Assembly (NCBI GenBank): GCA_035222895.1
Contig: JAVYIG010000641.1
Coordinates: 124,001 to 188,000 of the forward strand
Direction: 5' to 3'
Source: Strongylocentrotus droebachiensis
Lineage: Eukaryota; Echinodermata; Echinoidea; Camarodonta; Strongylocentrotidae
Length of the DNA stretch: 64,000 bases
Shown piece after piece: positions 1-14,700 of this stretch (position 1 is the stretch's first letter; each line of letters starts with the position of its first letter). Position numbers and translations under genes: made by a program. The notes below the pieces were generated by a model that was not told where the DNA came from, did no database searches, and saw nothing but the letters and a program-made list of their open reading frames with translations.

Positions 1-3000
1 TATCGATTCTATTCAGATGGGTGAATGTCAATAACATGATGTAAACATAGAACAAAATTACGACAGATGGTGGAAGTTTTACCATTTCATCTACTCCTTT
101 TCTTAAACGTTACTCCAAATGAGCATGTAAAGGTAAGTAGAGTGATATGTAGTTAGCTAATCCCATTTGTCACACCATGCCCCTAAGGGTATTGATCAAA
201 AGGTTAGTCGTCTATTAATTGCGAGTGTGGCCTTGCATGACAGATCATGCCTGCATAGAGGGACGCATCGATCGAACAATAGTTATGCAACCAATAGCAA
301 CTACTATTGTGCGAGATATGAAAATGCTTATGGTAACCATCAGAGGGTGCATAATCTTGTTCCCAGGGTTTCCAGATGATGAAGATCAGAGAATCCAGTC
401 CAGTGTTAGGTGGTGGGTGGATTATTATCCTCTACGAAAACACAATTGACAAAGAAAATTAGTATAGAAAAAGTGGGGGAGGTATTTACATATTTTTCAT
501 GAAAATATTTATAAAGACCTAGCTTTCTCCGTGACGCCTTTTCTGTGAGTTTCCCACTCGCTCTACGCGCCATTATAGCTAAGAATATATTAATCTGTCT
601 TTGAATTACCCCTTTATCTTACCATAGCTTTACTAGATATTCGTCTGTCCTATACTATCTATCGATTGAGCTAATTCATTTTCTATATAGGTCTGCTTTC
701 CCTTGAACACGAATTTGTCTTACCTCTCTCAAAGCCAATTTTCCCATTTCCATTTCCCAATAATTTATGTTAATTTCCCACGTGTTTTCAATTTACATAT
801 TGCCTATACCATAGCCTCCAACTGAGTAATTACACAACGTACAACGTTAACGAATTTGATTCTTTTCAAAACACTTGACGTGCTGTTATTTTTCCTTATT
901 CATTCCTTCCTGTAAAACATCGCGTTGACATGTATCATTGTCATTATATTAAAGGTAAAGTTGAGCATGCAGTCAATAAAAGAAGACTTTATAGGTAGCA
1001 GATTATTAGATAAATGCAAAGTAGCTTGAAATGGCTCTCAAAAACGGGTCTACGGATCATAAACAGCAGTTATTTTCAATCAGCGTTAAAATATTCACAA
1101 AGACGTAATAACCGAAATAAAACTAACTACATATTTTAACACAAATAATTTGTATACACACACACACACTTCGCCTCTGGGTCTTGCCTTTCAAATTAAG
1201 CAGTTTATCTCAATTGAAATGTAAACAAATTAAGTTATGTTTCAATTTAAATGAGAACTATGCGTGTAATACTAAAAGCATAAACTACACTTGATATTGA
1301 GCGCATTTCTAATTCTATTGGAGTCCTCAAAATCACATAAACCCTATTTGATTTTCAAGGTGGTGGCAAGTTTGACCCAGGAAAAAATCCAGGTTTTTGT
1401 GTCTGAAAGAGATGTCTCGGTAAAATGTTTGATATGATTCGAATGACTATGTGTCAGCCGACTGTTTAAATGGTCTGTTATGGTTTTATTGACACAGGGT
1501 GTATATCCCTGTAACTATCAGACCGTCTGTGAGTGTATTGTCATCGGGCTCATGTTTGCTCGAAGAACAAAACCTATTTATAGATATTAGAAATCGAACG
1601 CGGAGCTGGCGATCGTTGAGTGTCCTCTTTTTCCATGGAAGAAACACAAGAGAAGAAGTACATCTTGATATGGGTTTCCTCTTCAAAATAGAGTGCTTGT
1701 GGACATGGTTAGATTATTGAGACATGAAAAAGAGATCGGAAAACAACCCTTCATGTGCAGTGCTATATTTGGTCATTTCTATACATCAAATTCGACTGAT
1801 TGACTACAGCAAGATGACATTAAATTGATGGTCTGCTTCCAAGATATAAAATCCTGCCTATATTAATATTTTTGTTACGACCATTACATTACACCTGTTT
1901 CTTCCAGAGCAGGAATAAAAGTTGAATATAGTGTTTTGTGTTGATTGCTTGAAATTTGTCTAGCTAGATGAATAACAGAGCCTTGGATACTCTGGCAATA
2001 AACCTTGACCGGAGTTTGTAAGAAGAATAGTCAATATATTAAATATCATCACAAAAAGACGCCTTTGCCATGACTACTAATGGGAATGCATGGCGATCGC
2101 GTGTGTATTTTCAAGACGAGATATTGTATCGACATGAAAGATTATGACTGGTAATCCATTAGTATTCAGAGAGTACAAATCGATAATCCAATATTCAGTC
2201 AAGTTGTTTTTCAACGTACTCTTAGGAGCTTCAGACAGATCAATACTTGAGCAACAAAAAAAAAAAAGGGGGGGGGGGGGTAGGGGGTGCCATCTAAGAA
2301 AGTATGTACATGTAGGTCTAACAGATACATTTTAGGTCATTGTAAATCCTGAGATAATTTGGGCTCAAATTAGTGTATGTTGCTTCTGACAAGAATCCAT
2401 TAGTACGATATGTATTTCTCTTCTTTGCTCTCAAATTATTTTCATGAGTTCAATCTTAATTTGTGTGAATTATGAAATTATGCTGCTTTGCATTATAATG
2501 TCTAATTCTGCCTTCATTGAATGTCCATTGTGATAAATTCATGGTATTCCATTATCATGATGCATACCTTTGTGACCTGGGCGATGCAGTATTCGCAAAC
2601 ATATCATTTACAATGGATTATTGATTTGAGCCATTTTCACAATTTTATATTGAAGTGTTATGGAATAATCCGCCATGGTGCTGTTACTGATAGTGATATT
2701 ACTTTGATAACTAGACTAAGTACATTTGCTTTAATCATGTTTACCAGAAACCTCAACAGCAAATGTATTCCAAGGGTTGTTCTAAAACAAACATGTAGGT
2801 GATTTGTATTTCCTCATGACTGAAGTAATCTCTAAATTAACGATTAAATAATGCTCGGTTTGAAAAACCACTGAAATAAGTCCAAAGTCCACGATAACAC
2901 ATACTGATTTTTATAACTGTTACATCAACTATTGATAATAATAGCAATAATGATAAGCGCCGGTGTTGAGGGAAAGAGTAGAAAATGAAGGAAGGATCGG

Positions 3001-3616
3001 GAAGGAACAAAATGGAGAAAGGATAATTTAAAGAGAGGACGATATTTCTTCCCCGAATAGTTCAACCGCCTGTTCAGTGTCCTTTTTCGAGTTTAATTCA
3101 TTATCATATACTGTATGTCTATATTTTGTAAACGTTGCGATATAGTTGTACTACTTATACGTAGATGGTACCAAGTTCTTTTCATGATTATTATTGTTAT
3201 CATTATTTATTCATAACCATGCATTTTTCATGCCATTGCTTATTTGCTTGTCTCTTTTTAATTGTGAATTTATCCTATTCTCATTACGCACAAGATGGTT
3301 CTAAACTAGATGTACCGCATTGACTCATGTAATTACAATCATCAAGAGAGTTGTAAATCACGAGACACTGACCATGCTTGCAACCTCAAAGATTGGTCAT
3401 TTATGAAATTGAAATAGGATGTATGTGATCCTCAACCATTGGTCAAGGCCGATGAAATGACCTATACAAAAAACCCACTTAGATAACTAGTTTCGTAAGG
3501 CTAATTTAATAATTCATTATCTTCACAGAATCTCGTTGTAACAAGGATTGTGATCAACGAATTGAATTGAACGATGATTTATTCTTTTTCTCTTTCTATC
3601 GAGCTGTGTCACTCAT

Positions 3617-3647
<31 letters not shown>

Positions 3648-5689
3648 GCTTTCTGTAGTTACCGATCCCTCTTTCTCTCTTTTTCTCCCTCTCCCCTCTC
3701 TATCTTTTTTCTCTTTCATTAAAAGAGAGAGAGAGAGGGAGAGAGAGAGAAAGAGATTCTTTCAACAAAAGACTACTCTCTTTTTCTTTTTCTTTTTTTT
3801 TTTTTTTTTAATACTTCGTATAATTTCCGAGTTTTCGCGTTTAGAGGCTTAAATAGGTGCAGTAGAAAGTTCCCTTTCCATGATTATTATTATCCATCTT
3901 ACCTAGCATTGCTGCTTTGTTGATGTTATATCATGCATGCCGTTGTCAAGCAAACGGTACGTGCACACCGAACGTGTTCCTATGGAGAGCAGACAATATG
4001 ATTAGGAGAGATGCTTATTTCTTGATTAGATTAAACCTAGACGGATCATAATATATCTTCACTCTCTAACATTACACACAAGTGAAGTATATCATGTCCA
4101 GGAATCGAGGCCACTATTATTTTTCATGATATGTTTACTGAAGTAATCATGGTAAAGATTTATGAAAATATCGCAATATCTGTTTGGTTATAAACCCGAA
4201 CTGACCAAACTTCAGTTTCCAAATCTCTTTTTAGGGGTTTAGTATTTGGTAACGTAATGATGTGGGGGTATAATAGCCTTAAGGCACACTTTCATCCGTA
4301 GATAATTTCTACTTTATTATGAATAATGCATATAAATCACTACAATCTCCTCATCTTTTGAACGAGAATACATTAAAACAACAATGAATACAATCTTGGA
4401 AATGAGAACATCAGAGATGACGAGGTATTTGTATCGGATTTTAGGTACGGAGTATCCTTATCCAATTACATGCATTCAAACATATTAAATATATAGAGAC
4501 ATTTCATTAAATCATTTTCAGATGACCACAATTATGTGTAGCTATGTATATCTACGCTTGCCTATCCCCTTTTACAATCATTTATTTCGATATCTTATTG
4601 CATTTACCTGATTTGTTTGAGAAATGTGTAAATTTTGAAAAAAGGAGAATAATACAACCTTGTAATACTCTCATGCTGTGAGATTCCCTCGGTAGCTACA
4701 TGACAATGTTGTCTACTGCGCGTGTCTTGTTATGCATGTTATAGACCCCATTGGATGCCCCATAGGTATATCCATCTGAACTATACACATCAGGGTGTAC
4801 AGAAGAACGTTCTGGATGAGAATGACCGTAGGATCTGCACTGTCACAAGACAGGCACCTGTGTAACGAATATTGCGAGCGATGAATTATGAGCTCCGATG
4901 TCAAGAACCCAATTAGAGATAGAATGGTTGGTGAAATTGGGATACATAATCACTATTGATGGGGAGCTAAGTGAACATGATGGATTAAGATATACTGATT
5001 AATTGGTAAGGCTAGTAGCTAGACATGATGATGATGCATAACATTTCAACCGGCTAGCTCGATCAGTCGCGCCTCTGTTTCCGCAGGCTAATATGTGATG
5101 AGAAAGAATAACGACAAGGGGAGGAAGATAGAAGGGTAATAAAACATGCGAAGATAAATCGACCGAAGTTATTGTAAGCTGTGTTATAGGTCGTAGTCGA
5201 TTGTGTTAATCCTGTCGAATTAGTTAGACTGTGACGCACGATGTCATTGTGACATCTAATACATACAAAAGACACATTCAATTTCAACTTAAAAAAAACA
5301 AATACTTGTCGTTATCACTCATGCGTAACCTGTTCATATGAACATTTTAAAATGTATTCTACGAATGCATACAGAAACCTTACTAAATGTATACAAGCGT
5401 ATGATATTATAACATCAACATGACAGTTACAAATTTAGAATAAGAAGGGGATGGTTATCACAGGTTGTAATACAAGGTATATTATTGTCGATACGATTTG
5501 GCAGAAAAAATTCGACATCATAAATTTACTATATAATACAAATTCAAACCACAAGCCCAGTAAGGCAGTAAATACATTGTAAAGAAAGGAAAAGAAGGAG
5601 ACGAAGAACAATGAGAAAATAGGAAGAAATATTGAAGGTAGTGAGAACGTGATTATGATCTTATTCTATTCTTTTTCCTTGTCTTTTAG
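1..5689. other. Non-coding stretch upstream of the first recognised chromobox exon (probably intron 1)
   Basis: No exon with chromodomain-like coding potential was found on either strand. The stretch is AT-rich and holds short simple repeats: an A run followed by a G run at 2257-2287, CT tracts at 3619-3648, GA tracts at 3724-3756 and poly-T near 3790-3810. It is most simply intron 1 of the chromobox gene, but 5' flank cannot be excluded because exon 1 is missing. Confidence 0.5.
3617..3756. repeat. CT tract followed by GA tract
   Basis: A (CT)n run at about 3617-3648 is followed by mixed pyrimidines and then a (GA)n run at about 3724-3756. The two arms are complementary, so they could pair as an imperfect hairpin. 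The frames open across it (Leu/Ser on one side, Arg/Glu on the other) are repeat artefacts. Confidence 0.85.
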
Positions 5690-5733
5690 GGGCGGTACGA
5701 GTACTTCGTAAAATGGCACGGATGGCAAAGCAA
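5690..5733 (+). CDS. Chromobox exon: chromodomain strand region (GRYEYFVKWHGWQSK)
   Basis: This is a 44-nt exon with acceptor ttttag at its 5' end and donor gtaagt after CAA. It starts in phase 0 and leaves two bases (AA) that join the A of the next exon to make Lys. The small exon with this exact phase inside a chromodomain is diagnostic of the CBX family. Confidence 0.9.
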
Positions 5734-8700
5734 GTAAGTGATCAAGTCATTCAAGTTGATAGAACACAATAATTAATTACCCCAATTACACCAACGAGAC
5801 CGACAACAGACCGACAACAGACCGACAGTAGACCAAACAAATAAATTATAATACCTACAATGGCCAAGAATCTACCGTTGTTGAGTCGGTTTAGAGTCGG
5901 TCTGCCGGTGTGATTTGGGTATGATCATGACAAGACAAATTCACTGCATGAAGGGTTTCATCTGATTGGTGATGTTACAAGACATTACAAATTTATTCTT
6001 CTGTCTTTCCATGAATAGTAGAGATAGGAACACTATTTTTTAACATGTTAAGAAGCACGATCAAGATCTAATTATCATTCATTCATTTATTTATGACAAA
6101 GCTTTATTCCCCTCATGAAACATCCAACCTGTGCAGCATATATCAAGTACAATTTTTACCCCACTACATCCTCTTAATAACCAATATTAATTTCCTTTTA
6201 GGTTCCCTATTTATATCAAAAATCTCCGTCGATATGTAAACAACCACTGTATTTCATCAAACTAAATTGTCTTTAAGCACCTCTTATCGTGTAGGAGTAA
6301 GGTACATGTACATGTTAATCACTTTGTCTCAGCCCCATAAGGAGCCCTATAATATTTCTCTTGAATTAATTGAAACTATTTTTGAAGAGGTGCAGTAATG
6401 CCGAGGAGTTGATGATAAATAAATTGTATCTCAACGGAAGTATTAGTTTTACAATATTTGAGATATAGAAGGGGCAGATATAGTCGTAGATATTTCATTT
6501 ATAAAAAACACTTTTCAATGATGATAATGTTTAATTTTAATAATCTCGTATCTTCCTATTCTCCCTCCATAATTCAAGCATTGATTGAAATTCCATTTGA
6601 ATAGATTTATACCCTTCCTCCTCATCAGCTTGAATCTTTTCCAGAATTAAAACAAGAAAAGTCATTATGTAAAAGTTGTAAGAAAATCCTTAAAGGAAAA
6701 CTCAGGGAAAAAGTCTGCTATAATGTAAGCCACTTTCCATAGTACATCTAAACTTTGAATAGGTTTAATCCGAAAATTATTCCTTAGTTCTTACACTACA
6801 ACAACGTTTTCCTTTCTGTCGCCATTTATAATTTGTTTTAACACATCCATAATGATCCATTCAACTTCATGTATGTATATATGTACAATTTTGTACTCAC
6901 TAGTTACAACAGCATGTTGAGTGCCTTAAAGATAATGGTTATTTGAACAAATAAAGACTATTTACCTGGCGTTGTACGGACTGTTTACTTTCCGTTTATT
7001 GATTTTCATTTTTTCTCGTTTCAGATTCAATACGTGGGAACCAGAAACCAATATTCTTGATAAGCAGCTTATCTGGGCCTTTGAACAGGAGCTCGAGAAG
7101 TATGTATTCTCTTTATATTTCTTACTTTTCATTTTATTAATATTACACATGTAATATCAAAATAATGTGTGAGTGCGCGCCTTTTTGTGTGTGTATTATA
7201 GGGCGTATCATTCGTGAGAGAGAGAAAGGAACACAAAGAGCGTGTATCTATGTACATGTATTGATATAATATCAATAAATTATATGACATTATCAGAAAT
7301 AGGAGAAAGTAAGTTAGGGACAGAGATAAGGAAAGGGGGGAGAGAGAGAGAGAGAGAGAGAAAGAGGTATAGATCTCCTGAATAAATGTCATACGCAGTT
7401 TACTATGATAATCTTGATTTGCATTAAAGATCAAAATAATATCTTGAAGAAAAAAAATGTTTATTTGATGCAGTAATGCATGTTAGGCATCTTAATCTAA
7501 AGTATATATTCTTATAAAAGAAAATCTGACCATATTGCGTACTGTATATTTTGTAACCCCTATGCAATATGGACGTGTTTATCTAACAGCTGGAGATGAC
7601 GTGAGAGTGTGATTCTTATTACCATTCAAGACTGGCCCGGCAGCGCCCGGCAGCCGATTCATTAAAGAGTGCTCTATATGATAGACTTCGCTGCCGGGAA
7701 TAATAATTCATGCACTAGCATACCAATATAGGTCATGCTATAGAAGATGAATTGTACTCTGTGGACTGTAATAGTTTAAGATCACTTCCTCGACGCATTA
7801 GCAAACTAAATTACTCGGAAGGAAATTGATTTCCAGTCCTCTTCGTATATGAATGCGCTACGATTAGAATTGATGCCTCTCATGAAACGAATCAATCAAC
7901 ATCAACCATCGCGGGATATGCCCACTCTAACCATTTGATAATGTTTCAACTATTTCATTTTGTTGATCAAACAATTATTATTTTTAATCCAATACATGTT
8001 TAGGAAGATTAATGTCATGCAACCAGCTCGTTTATCAAGTGTTAGTTAAATGTAAAGAGGGAAATGCCTGAAGTAGGCCTAAATGTATAGGGCGAAATTG
8101 TTGGCATGGCTGTAGGTTGACTGATTTTGTAAACAATTCAAGTGACTAATCTAACAAGATGAAGTACGAATGAAACAAAATCAGAAAATCGAAGCCGCGT
8201 CATTTCAAAGGGTAGATTTGATTGGATAGAATCATTTATTTTTAGAGACAACTATATGATCTCGGAAGACCAATTAGAAATGTGCCATTTTCCGGAAGTG
8301 ATTGCCCTCTATAGTAGACAATCTGAACACAACAAGAAATATAATTAGGGGGGAGGGAGAAGTACAACAATGGAAAGAACATGAGATGCAGGGAGGGGGA
8401 GAGAGGAGAGAGGGAGAGATAGAAAGAGAGATAATGAGAGAGATACAGAAAGATAGAGATGGGAGAGGGAGAGAGAGAGAGAGAGGGGGAGAGAGAGAGA
8501 GAAAGAGAGAGAAGGAGTAAGATAGTTAAAAGAGAGGAAAATGATATACATGTAGAATGTTAGTATTTTGATGAGAAGGATCTCTATGAGCATCAGGCAT
8601 TTGAGACACCATGGATGGAAGACTAAGAGCTGGTACACCTACGTCATAAGCCCTGTAAGCCTACCATTATGACGTCACAAATCTGGGACAAGTAAACTTC

Positions 8701-11700
8701 ACGCAAGATGTGAAGTGTGACGTAATCGGATCTATGAGCCAAGTTTAGGTTTGTGTTGTTAAGGTCATGGTTCCTTTCAAATGCATCAATACCGTTCAAT
8801 CTACATGCACAAACGACGGTTTCCTTTCCCTGACTGTCGACTTGGTTTGCTTCTCCAAAATAATCTCCGCGTATTTGTTCCCCCTTTTTGTACGATTCGG
8901 AAAAAAGTCGTTCGTAGAAAGAAGAGAATGGTGTAGCATGAACAGGAGAAAATGATAACATCGAAAAAGGACTAGAAGCGGAAGAAGGGGGAGGAGAAAG
9001 GAAAATAGGAAGGGGGAAGGGGAGGAATATGAAAGAGGAGGAGAAGAAGAGCAAGGGAAGAGGAAAAGCGGAAAAGAGAGAACGGGGTGACAAGTAAGAG
9101 AAAAGAAAAAAAGAACAGGAAATGAAAATTATGTTCTTACTTCTCCATTTATGATATTGTTTTATTATGACGGCTTAGAATTTGGTTAGTTTCTTTAAAA
9201 CAAGTTTGAAACTTTTATCCTTGAAATCCCTCCAGTTCGCCCCCAGCTTCTCTTATTGTACAAGCAGTTTCCCTGATAGATTAACGCCTCCGCTTTTATT
9301 AAATAAATACAGTTTAATTTCTTAATTTTTAGCTTGAATGGTAATTTGAGTGCCTCTGGTCGATAGAGATTAAACAACACGTGATGGTTAAGTTCAATTA
9401 AAATATATTTAATTCATTTCTATATTAGCTAGGAGATTAATTTACGCCTATCATTAAGGATGGAAATAATTGACTCTCTTATCAAATGTCAACCACCATC
9501 GACCGCGTGCGACCACTTCCCGAAAAATCTAATGAGGTTTTCATCACGTGATGGTTTCTTTATTGTATCAAACAAAACGATTATTAATCTGTTGATAAAA
9601 ACAGTTCGTGTAAAATCTATATTCTTTAAACATAATATAGACTCATTCTGAAATTGTCTCTTTGATGAAAGCTATTTCAAATGTCAAATAGTCTTGTCAA
9701 AACTTATGAGTGTTCGTGATCATGTGCTCATCCAGTGTTTGACGAAACATAAAGTTAGATGTTGTTTCAAAAAAGTCTATTGCACACATGGTAAAGATAT
9801 ACAAAGGCGAATGTTGTCAAACTAAAAGTCGTACTTCCTTCACTGCGCTCAAACGTCACCCAAGACTGTTTAGTCTATAACAGATTGAAACGCAGGAAAT
9901 AAAGAGACATTGATGCTAAAAGGGAACAAGTTCTAATCTTGAAAAGATAGAAATCAAGTCTTACTACTGACTAGTATATTAACCTCTTCGTTATGTAGGC
10001 ATGTAGCATGATTCCTATGATGATGAAAAGGAAAACCCTCTTATTTAGTGTCCGGTAACAGAATTGGCTTTAAGAAAATATTGATAAAAAATGCAGCGGA
10101 AATTATTGATACATTGCATTTTCACAGGATTCGTTTATCGGATGAAGTACGTTTTGACGTTTCCACACGTCAAATAAGTCTGTCGCCATGGTGGAGGCAA
10201 AGCAAGAGTTTTGTAAATGATCGTCCCATCTCGGTCGTTAGCTGCCCACTCATGATCAAACCATACACAAAGGTGATGGAGTGGGGCTGTATAGTTAATT
10301 GCGAGGATCATTATCACGATAAGCATTTAATCAAAGTTTAGAGTGGCTCAGTTTATGTTTGATCACTGGATGTGCTTTAAGTAGTGATGAGATCAGTCAT
10401 TATCAGCAGTACAACTATTTTATGTATTTCAAGTAATCCTCAATTCTTCGACACATCGAAACATTCCTTAAAGTCTGTGTAGTAAAGCCTTTTTGATCAA
10501 CAGACTGTAATAAAACCTCGCATAAGTTAGGGATTTTACTGAAAATGTCACCAAATCACTATTTATTACTCAAGGCTATCTATGAAAGCATTCAATAACG
10601 TCTACCGTTTAACTAATCCCAATGGAGTCGAGTCCACTGTCCACCTCTTCTTGGGCTGTCGTCATTAGGCCGAAGGAGGAAAATAATTACTACGCCATTT
10701 CCTTTGCTCCTGGCTGACCCACTGCTATCAATCCACTGCCCACGTGCTATCGAGAAAGCATTGGTTTGACCCGTTCGCACGTCATACCACAGTGCATTGT
10801 ATATTCATAGGGGATTCGTTTTCAGTTGTCATCATGACGGGATGATCCACAGTTTACTTTCCACTTGACAAGGGCTTTATTTCGAAAGAAGTGTAATTTT
10901 GACGAGTAGGGCGAGATAGTAAGTGGGCTGAAGATATTTTTCAGTGAAAAAAAAAATTAGCATGCGAAAACGTGGGTATCGTTAAACATGAGCATTTTGA
11001 AATGTAGATCAACACCCCCTCCCAATATAAAATGTCTATTTTGGTGATAGATTTGCTATTCTCGATTCACATCGATGATGTTTAGATGTCATGCAAAATC
11101 TGTTTTCTTCAAATCACTTTGGAAGTTGGAAGTGGGCACGCAAAAATATAAATAGGGGTCCGGTCAAACAGTTTTATTGTGGAGAATTCCCTAACAAGAA
11201 CACGATTCAAATATATCATTGCAAATCCGAAACTTGTTTCCGTTTGAGTTTTCTCCCCCCCCCCCCTCCCCCCCCCCCCTCCCCCCCCCCCCCTTCATTT
11301 TCAAATGTCTCTTTTAATATGCTGCTCAGACTAGACACACTCGTTGATAGCTGACCCAAAACAGACGGTTACTTCTGTCTAAGATAGGACATACATGACA
11401 TATTCATAATTCCTGCAAATTTCTACAAAATTTGATGTTGGCTGCAAAAGGGACATATTATCTTTAAGTTCAATTGCTATGTGCTTTAATTAGCTACACG
11501 CAGTTTACATTCTGGAATGTTGAGAATTAATATATATGGTTTTTTTTCTGTTCTTTCATGATGACACAGATGAAAAGAACCATTCCGATTGATGCTGTAC
11601 CTCAGTGATATCAAGATATTCTTCAGTCCCTCCCAGAGGAGTTGATGTAGTATACATTTATGGCTGCATATCTTCCATTGGTTTTTCACGATTTCGATTC

Positions 11701-14700
11701 ATCTTAGCGGCTTTTTTAAAAGAGAGCTGTCAATGTTAAAATCGTTGTAGAGCTCTCAGAATAATCAAACATTGGTATCTTTGTAAATACTATTCCGGTT
11801 TCTCGGGGATTGCATTGACCCACATATGTATCTCCATACCGGTTGAATCAAGTTTATCGTGAAAGCTTTTTTAAATTTCTTTGGGGTCTTGTAGGAATTC
11901 GGAGAATTAAGTGTGGGGGAAGAAAACATCAATATTGAATACTGAATGTAGATTTCATTTTGAAGATTTGAGACATTATCTACCCTTCACATCATATTTT
12001 CTTGCTTAACAGTGCCTAAGCACAGAGCATGGTTGTATTTTCTTGCTTAACAGTGCCTAAGCACAGAGCATGGTTGGATTTTCGACTAACATTTTTGGAG
12101 CTCTATGTAATTGCTTGTTTGCTCGCACGTCCCTAGTTTGTTCCAGACACTTAGCGATCAAGTTTTTCCAATACTTTCGATCTCCATGTGGTTTATAATT
12201 TAATGGTAGTTTTTGCGTTATTGTGTAGTTTAATTATTTTTCGTTCCTAACCAAAACATAACACATCGTGTTGTCATGGAAACTGATCGACAGTTATGGT
12301 TTGCCAGGTAATGGGAATAGTTGTATTTCAACAAAATGTTTCTCAGAGAATGCAGTGTTCTTGTAGAGCAATTTGACTCAAAATTTGTTGGATAATTTGA
12401 GCTCCACATGCTAGCCTTCAAAATGGCGCCTTAGTTTCACCTTGCTGTAGGCATGGAGGTAATAACGGGAAAAGACGTGCTGAATTAGTGCCCAATGATT
12501 GGTCATCTTGGAGGTTGTATTACGACCCATGGCAATATATGTAATAGTCTTATTTAACCTTACGTGGGTGATATAATAGAGACCTTTGGAGGTGAGTCAC
12601 GTATGAAGTCTTCTTCCTCAAGGTATACCATGCAGTAGGCTACCGTGGAGAAATGCGGGCTAACAAAAAGATGCAATAAACTGATATTTCTATGTCAAGT
12701 TTCATAGTATAGCAACCGACAGGTATGAAATGCCATAACAGTCGACTTCTTGCCCGCCCCCTACCTCTCTCTCACTCTCTGTCTTCTCTTTCTATCTTTC
12801 CGTTTGTCTTTTGCCGAGTCAATTAGCTTGGTTTCATATTGCCATTTACACAGGCCAGAAGGTGAGGCTAGAGTATACACATCTCTAAATTTCTACTTCA
12901 ATTTTTGCGACTTACTACAAGTTACATTATCGGAGTAAGATGTCCGCGAATTTCACGAACTTTAGATTTGAAATCGTCATTGTAAGCTTTAAAAAAGAAC
13001 ACCATTATTATTATAGAATTAAGCTGGTATTGTAAAATGACATACAGTTGATGTTGTTTGGTTGGCTACTTACTGTGCATTGTGTCAAGGTAAAAAATAG
13101 GATCCACATGGAAACCCTGTTTGAACATATGCTTTTGAAAAGTTGTATATCGGCAAGTCTTTAGCTTTGACTCTGGCACAGTCCAATCGAACTATAAAAA
13201 AAGTATTTTATATCTTAAACTTCGATCCCTCAAAGAGGTAACTTCTGAGAGTTGATCCGTTACCAAATTCTCACAATTCTACAATTTGTGGGCAAAAACC
13301 ATGAGTGATATGTCGGTGTGCATTCTCGACCGGTTAATCTAATGATCGGGTTTCTACCGGGGGCAGCTGTTGACCTTTTCTTTATACCGCTAAACATTGA
13401 AGGCTAGAACTGACTCTGATAGATCCCTACCTATACCACCAACCATCCATCATATCCACTCCTCATACACACACGCACACACACCCATACACACACGCAC
13501 ACACGCACACACACAGGTGACGAGCGCACACACTCAGTGTATATGGAACTGGGGTATGCGGACACCATTTTGGAGCACTTGAGTTATCTAATACGCATAC
13601 ATGCGTCAAAAAGATATTGATAGGCGACAAAAATCGATGGGAGGCTTCTATAACTCTTGCTTATCGTCATCTAAGGTTCCTTCTCGGAAAAGTGGACGCC
13701 ACGGGCAAATACAAGATGATTAGAGACCAAACGCTAGAAGGCAACCTTCTTTCATGTGCGAGTATTTCAATTTCCTCGCCTAGCACTAGCCTCAATATGT
13801 TATTATATGAATAGATCGGAAATACCTCAACAATATGCAGTCCATCTCTCGTTCAGAAGAATTTAATGATTCAATGTATAATCAAAGGATGAATGGTACT
13901 TAAGGCATTATGAATAAATAAATTACAATAGTGCTGTTCAAGTCTAGTATTTACCATGTTTTCATGTTTTATGCTGATTATTACACATTCAATGACGAAC
14001 AAAATTATCATTGAATTTGTCTAAACCTAAAGCACTATACGACATTGCTAAAAATCTTGTGACATGAATTAATATGATATCTAGGAGTGATAAATAGCCT
14101 ATGGGAGTTTTCAAAACGCTGTGGCCTTTCTCTCTATATAAAACAGAATGTCATATTTCATAGACTTGATGCTATGTTTGTTGAACCTCTTTCATTTAGA
14201 ATCATATTTGGAATTAGACCTTCTGCTGTTCGGCATACAATATTTTCCCCTTTGTATTTGTGTGACACCCATATCAATTACTGTGAGAAAAAAAAAGAAA
14301 ATAGAACACGCGTGCCATTTCAGTCGTTTTGAATCTTTTCTCGTTTCTTTTTCAGACAAACATTACAAGCGATTGCAAACAGCTCTCTTTGTTGCACGTC
14401 AATATTTTTCCGTATGTCAGTGTAGATTTATTGAAATAGAATGTACCCATACAAATCACGAACAATGCCATAACTACTGACGTGAGCAACCGTTAACCCT
14501 GAGACGGTGTGGAAACAATATAGAGCTACATAATGTAAAGACGTATTTTGGGGATAGATTTCCCTAGAAATTAATTTCCTTCTTTGGTAAATGTTAAAGA
14601 GCATGTTATTATACCACAAATAGTTGTGTTATATACAAGACGGATACAATATTTCTATTTTTGAAGTCGTTTGGGATTATTCTAAAGTATTGATATGCTT

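Noticed and set aside
66..133. ATG-initiated stretch ending in AAG before gtaagt, in phase with the 5690 exon, considered as chromobox exon 1.
   Set aside because: It translates to MVEVLPFHLLLFLNV-type sequence, not to the start of a chromodomain (VFAAE..KKR expected). The match of phase is likely chance.
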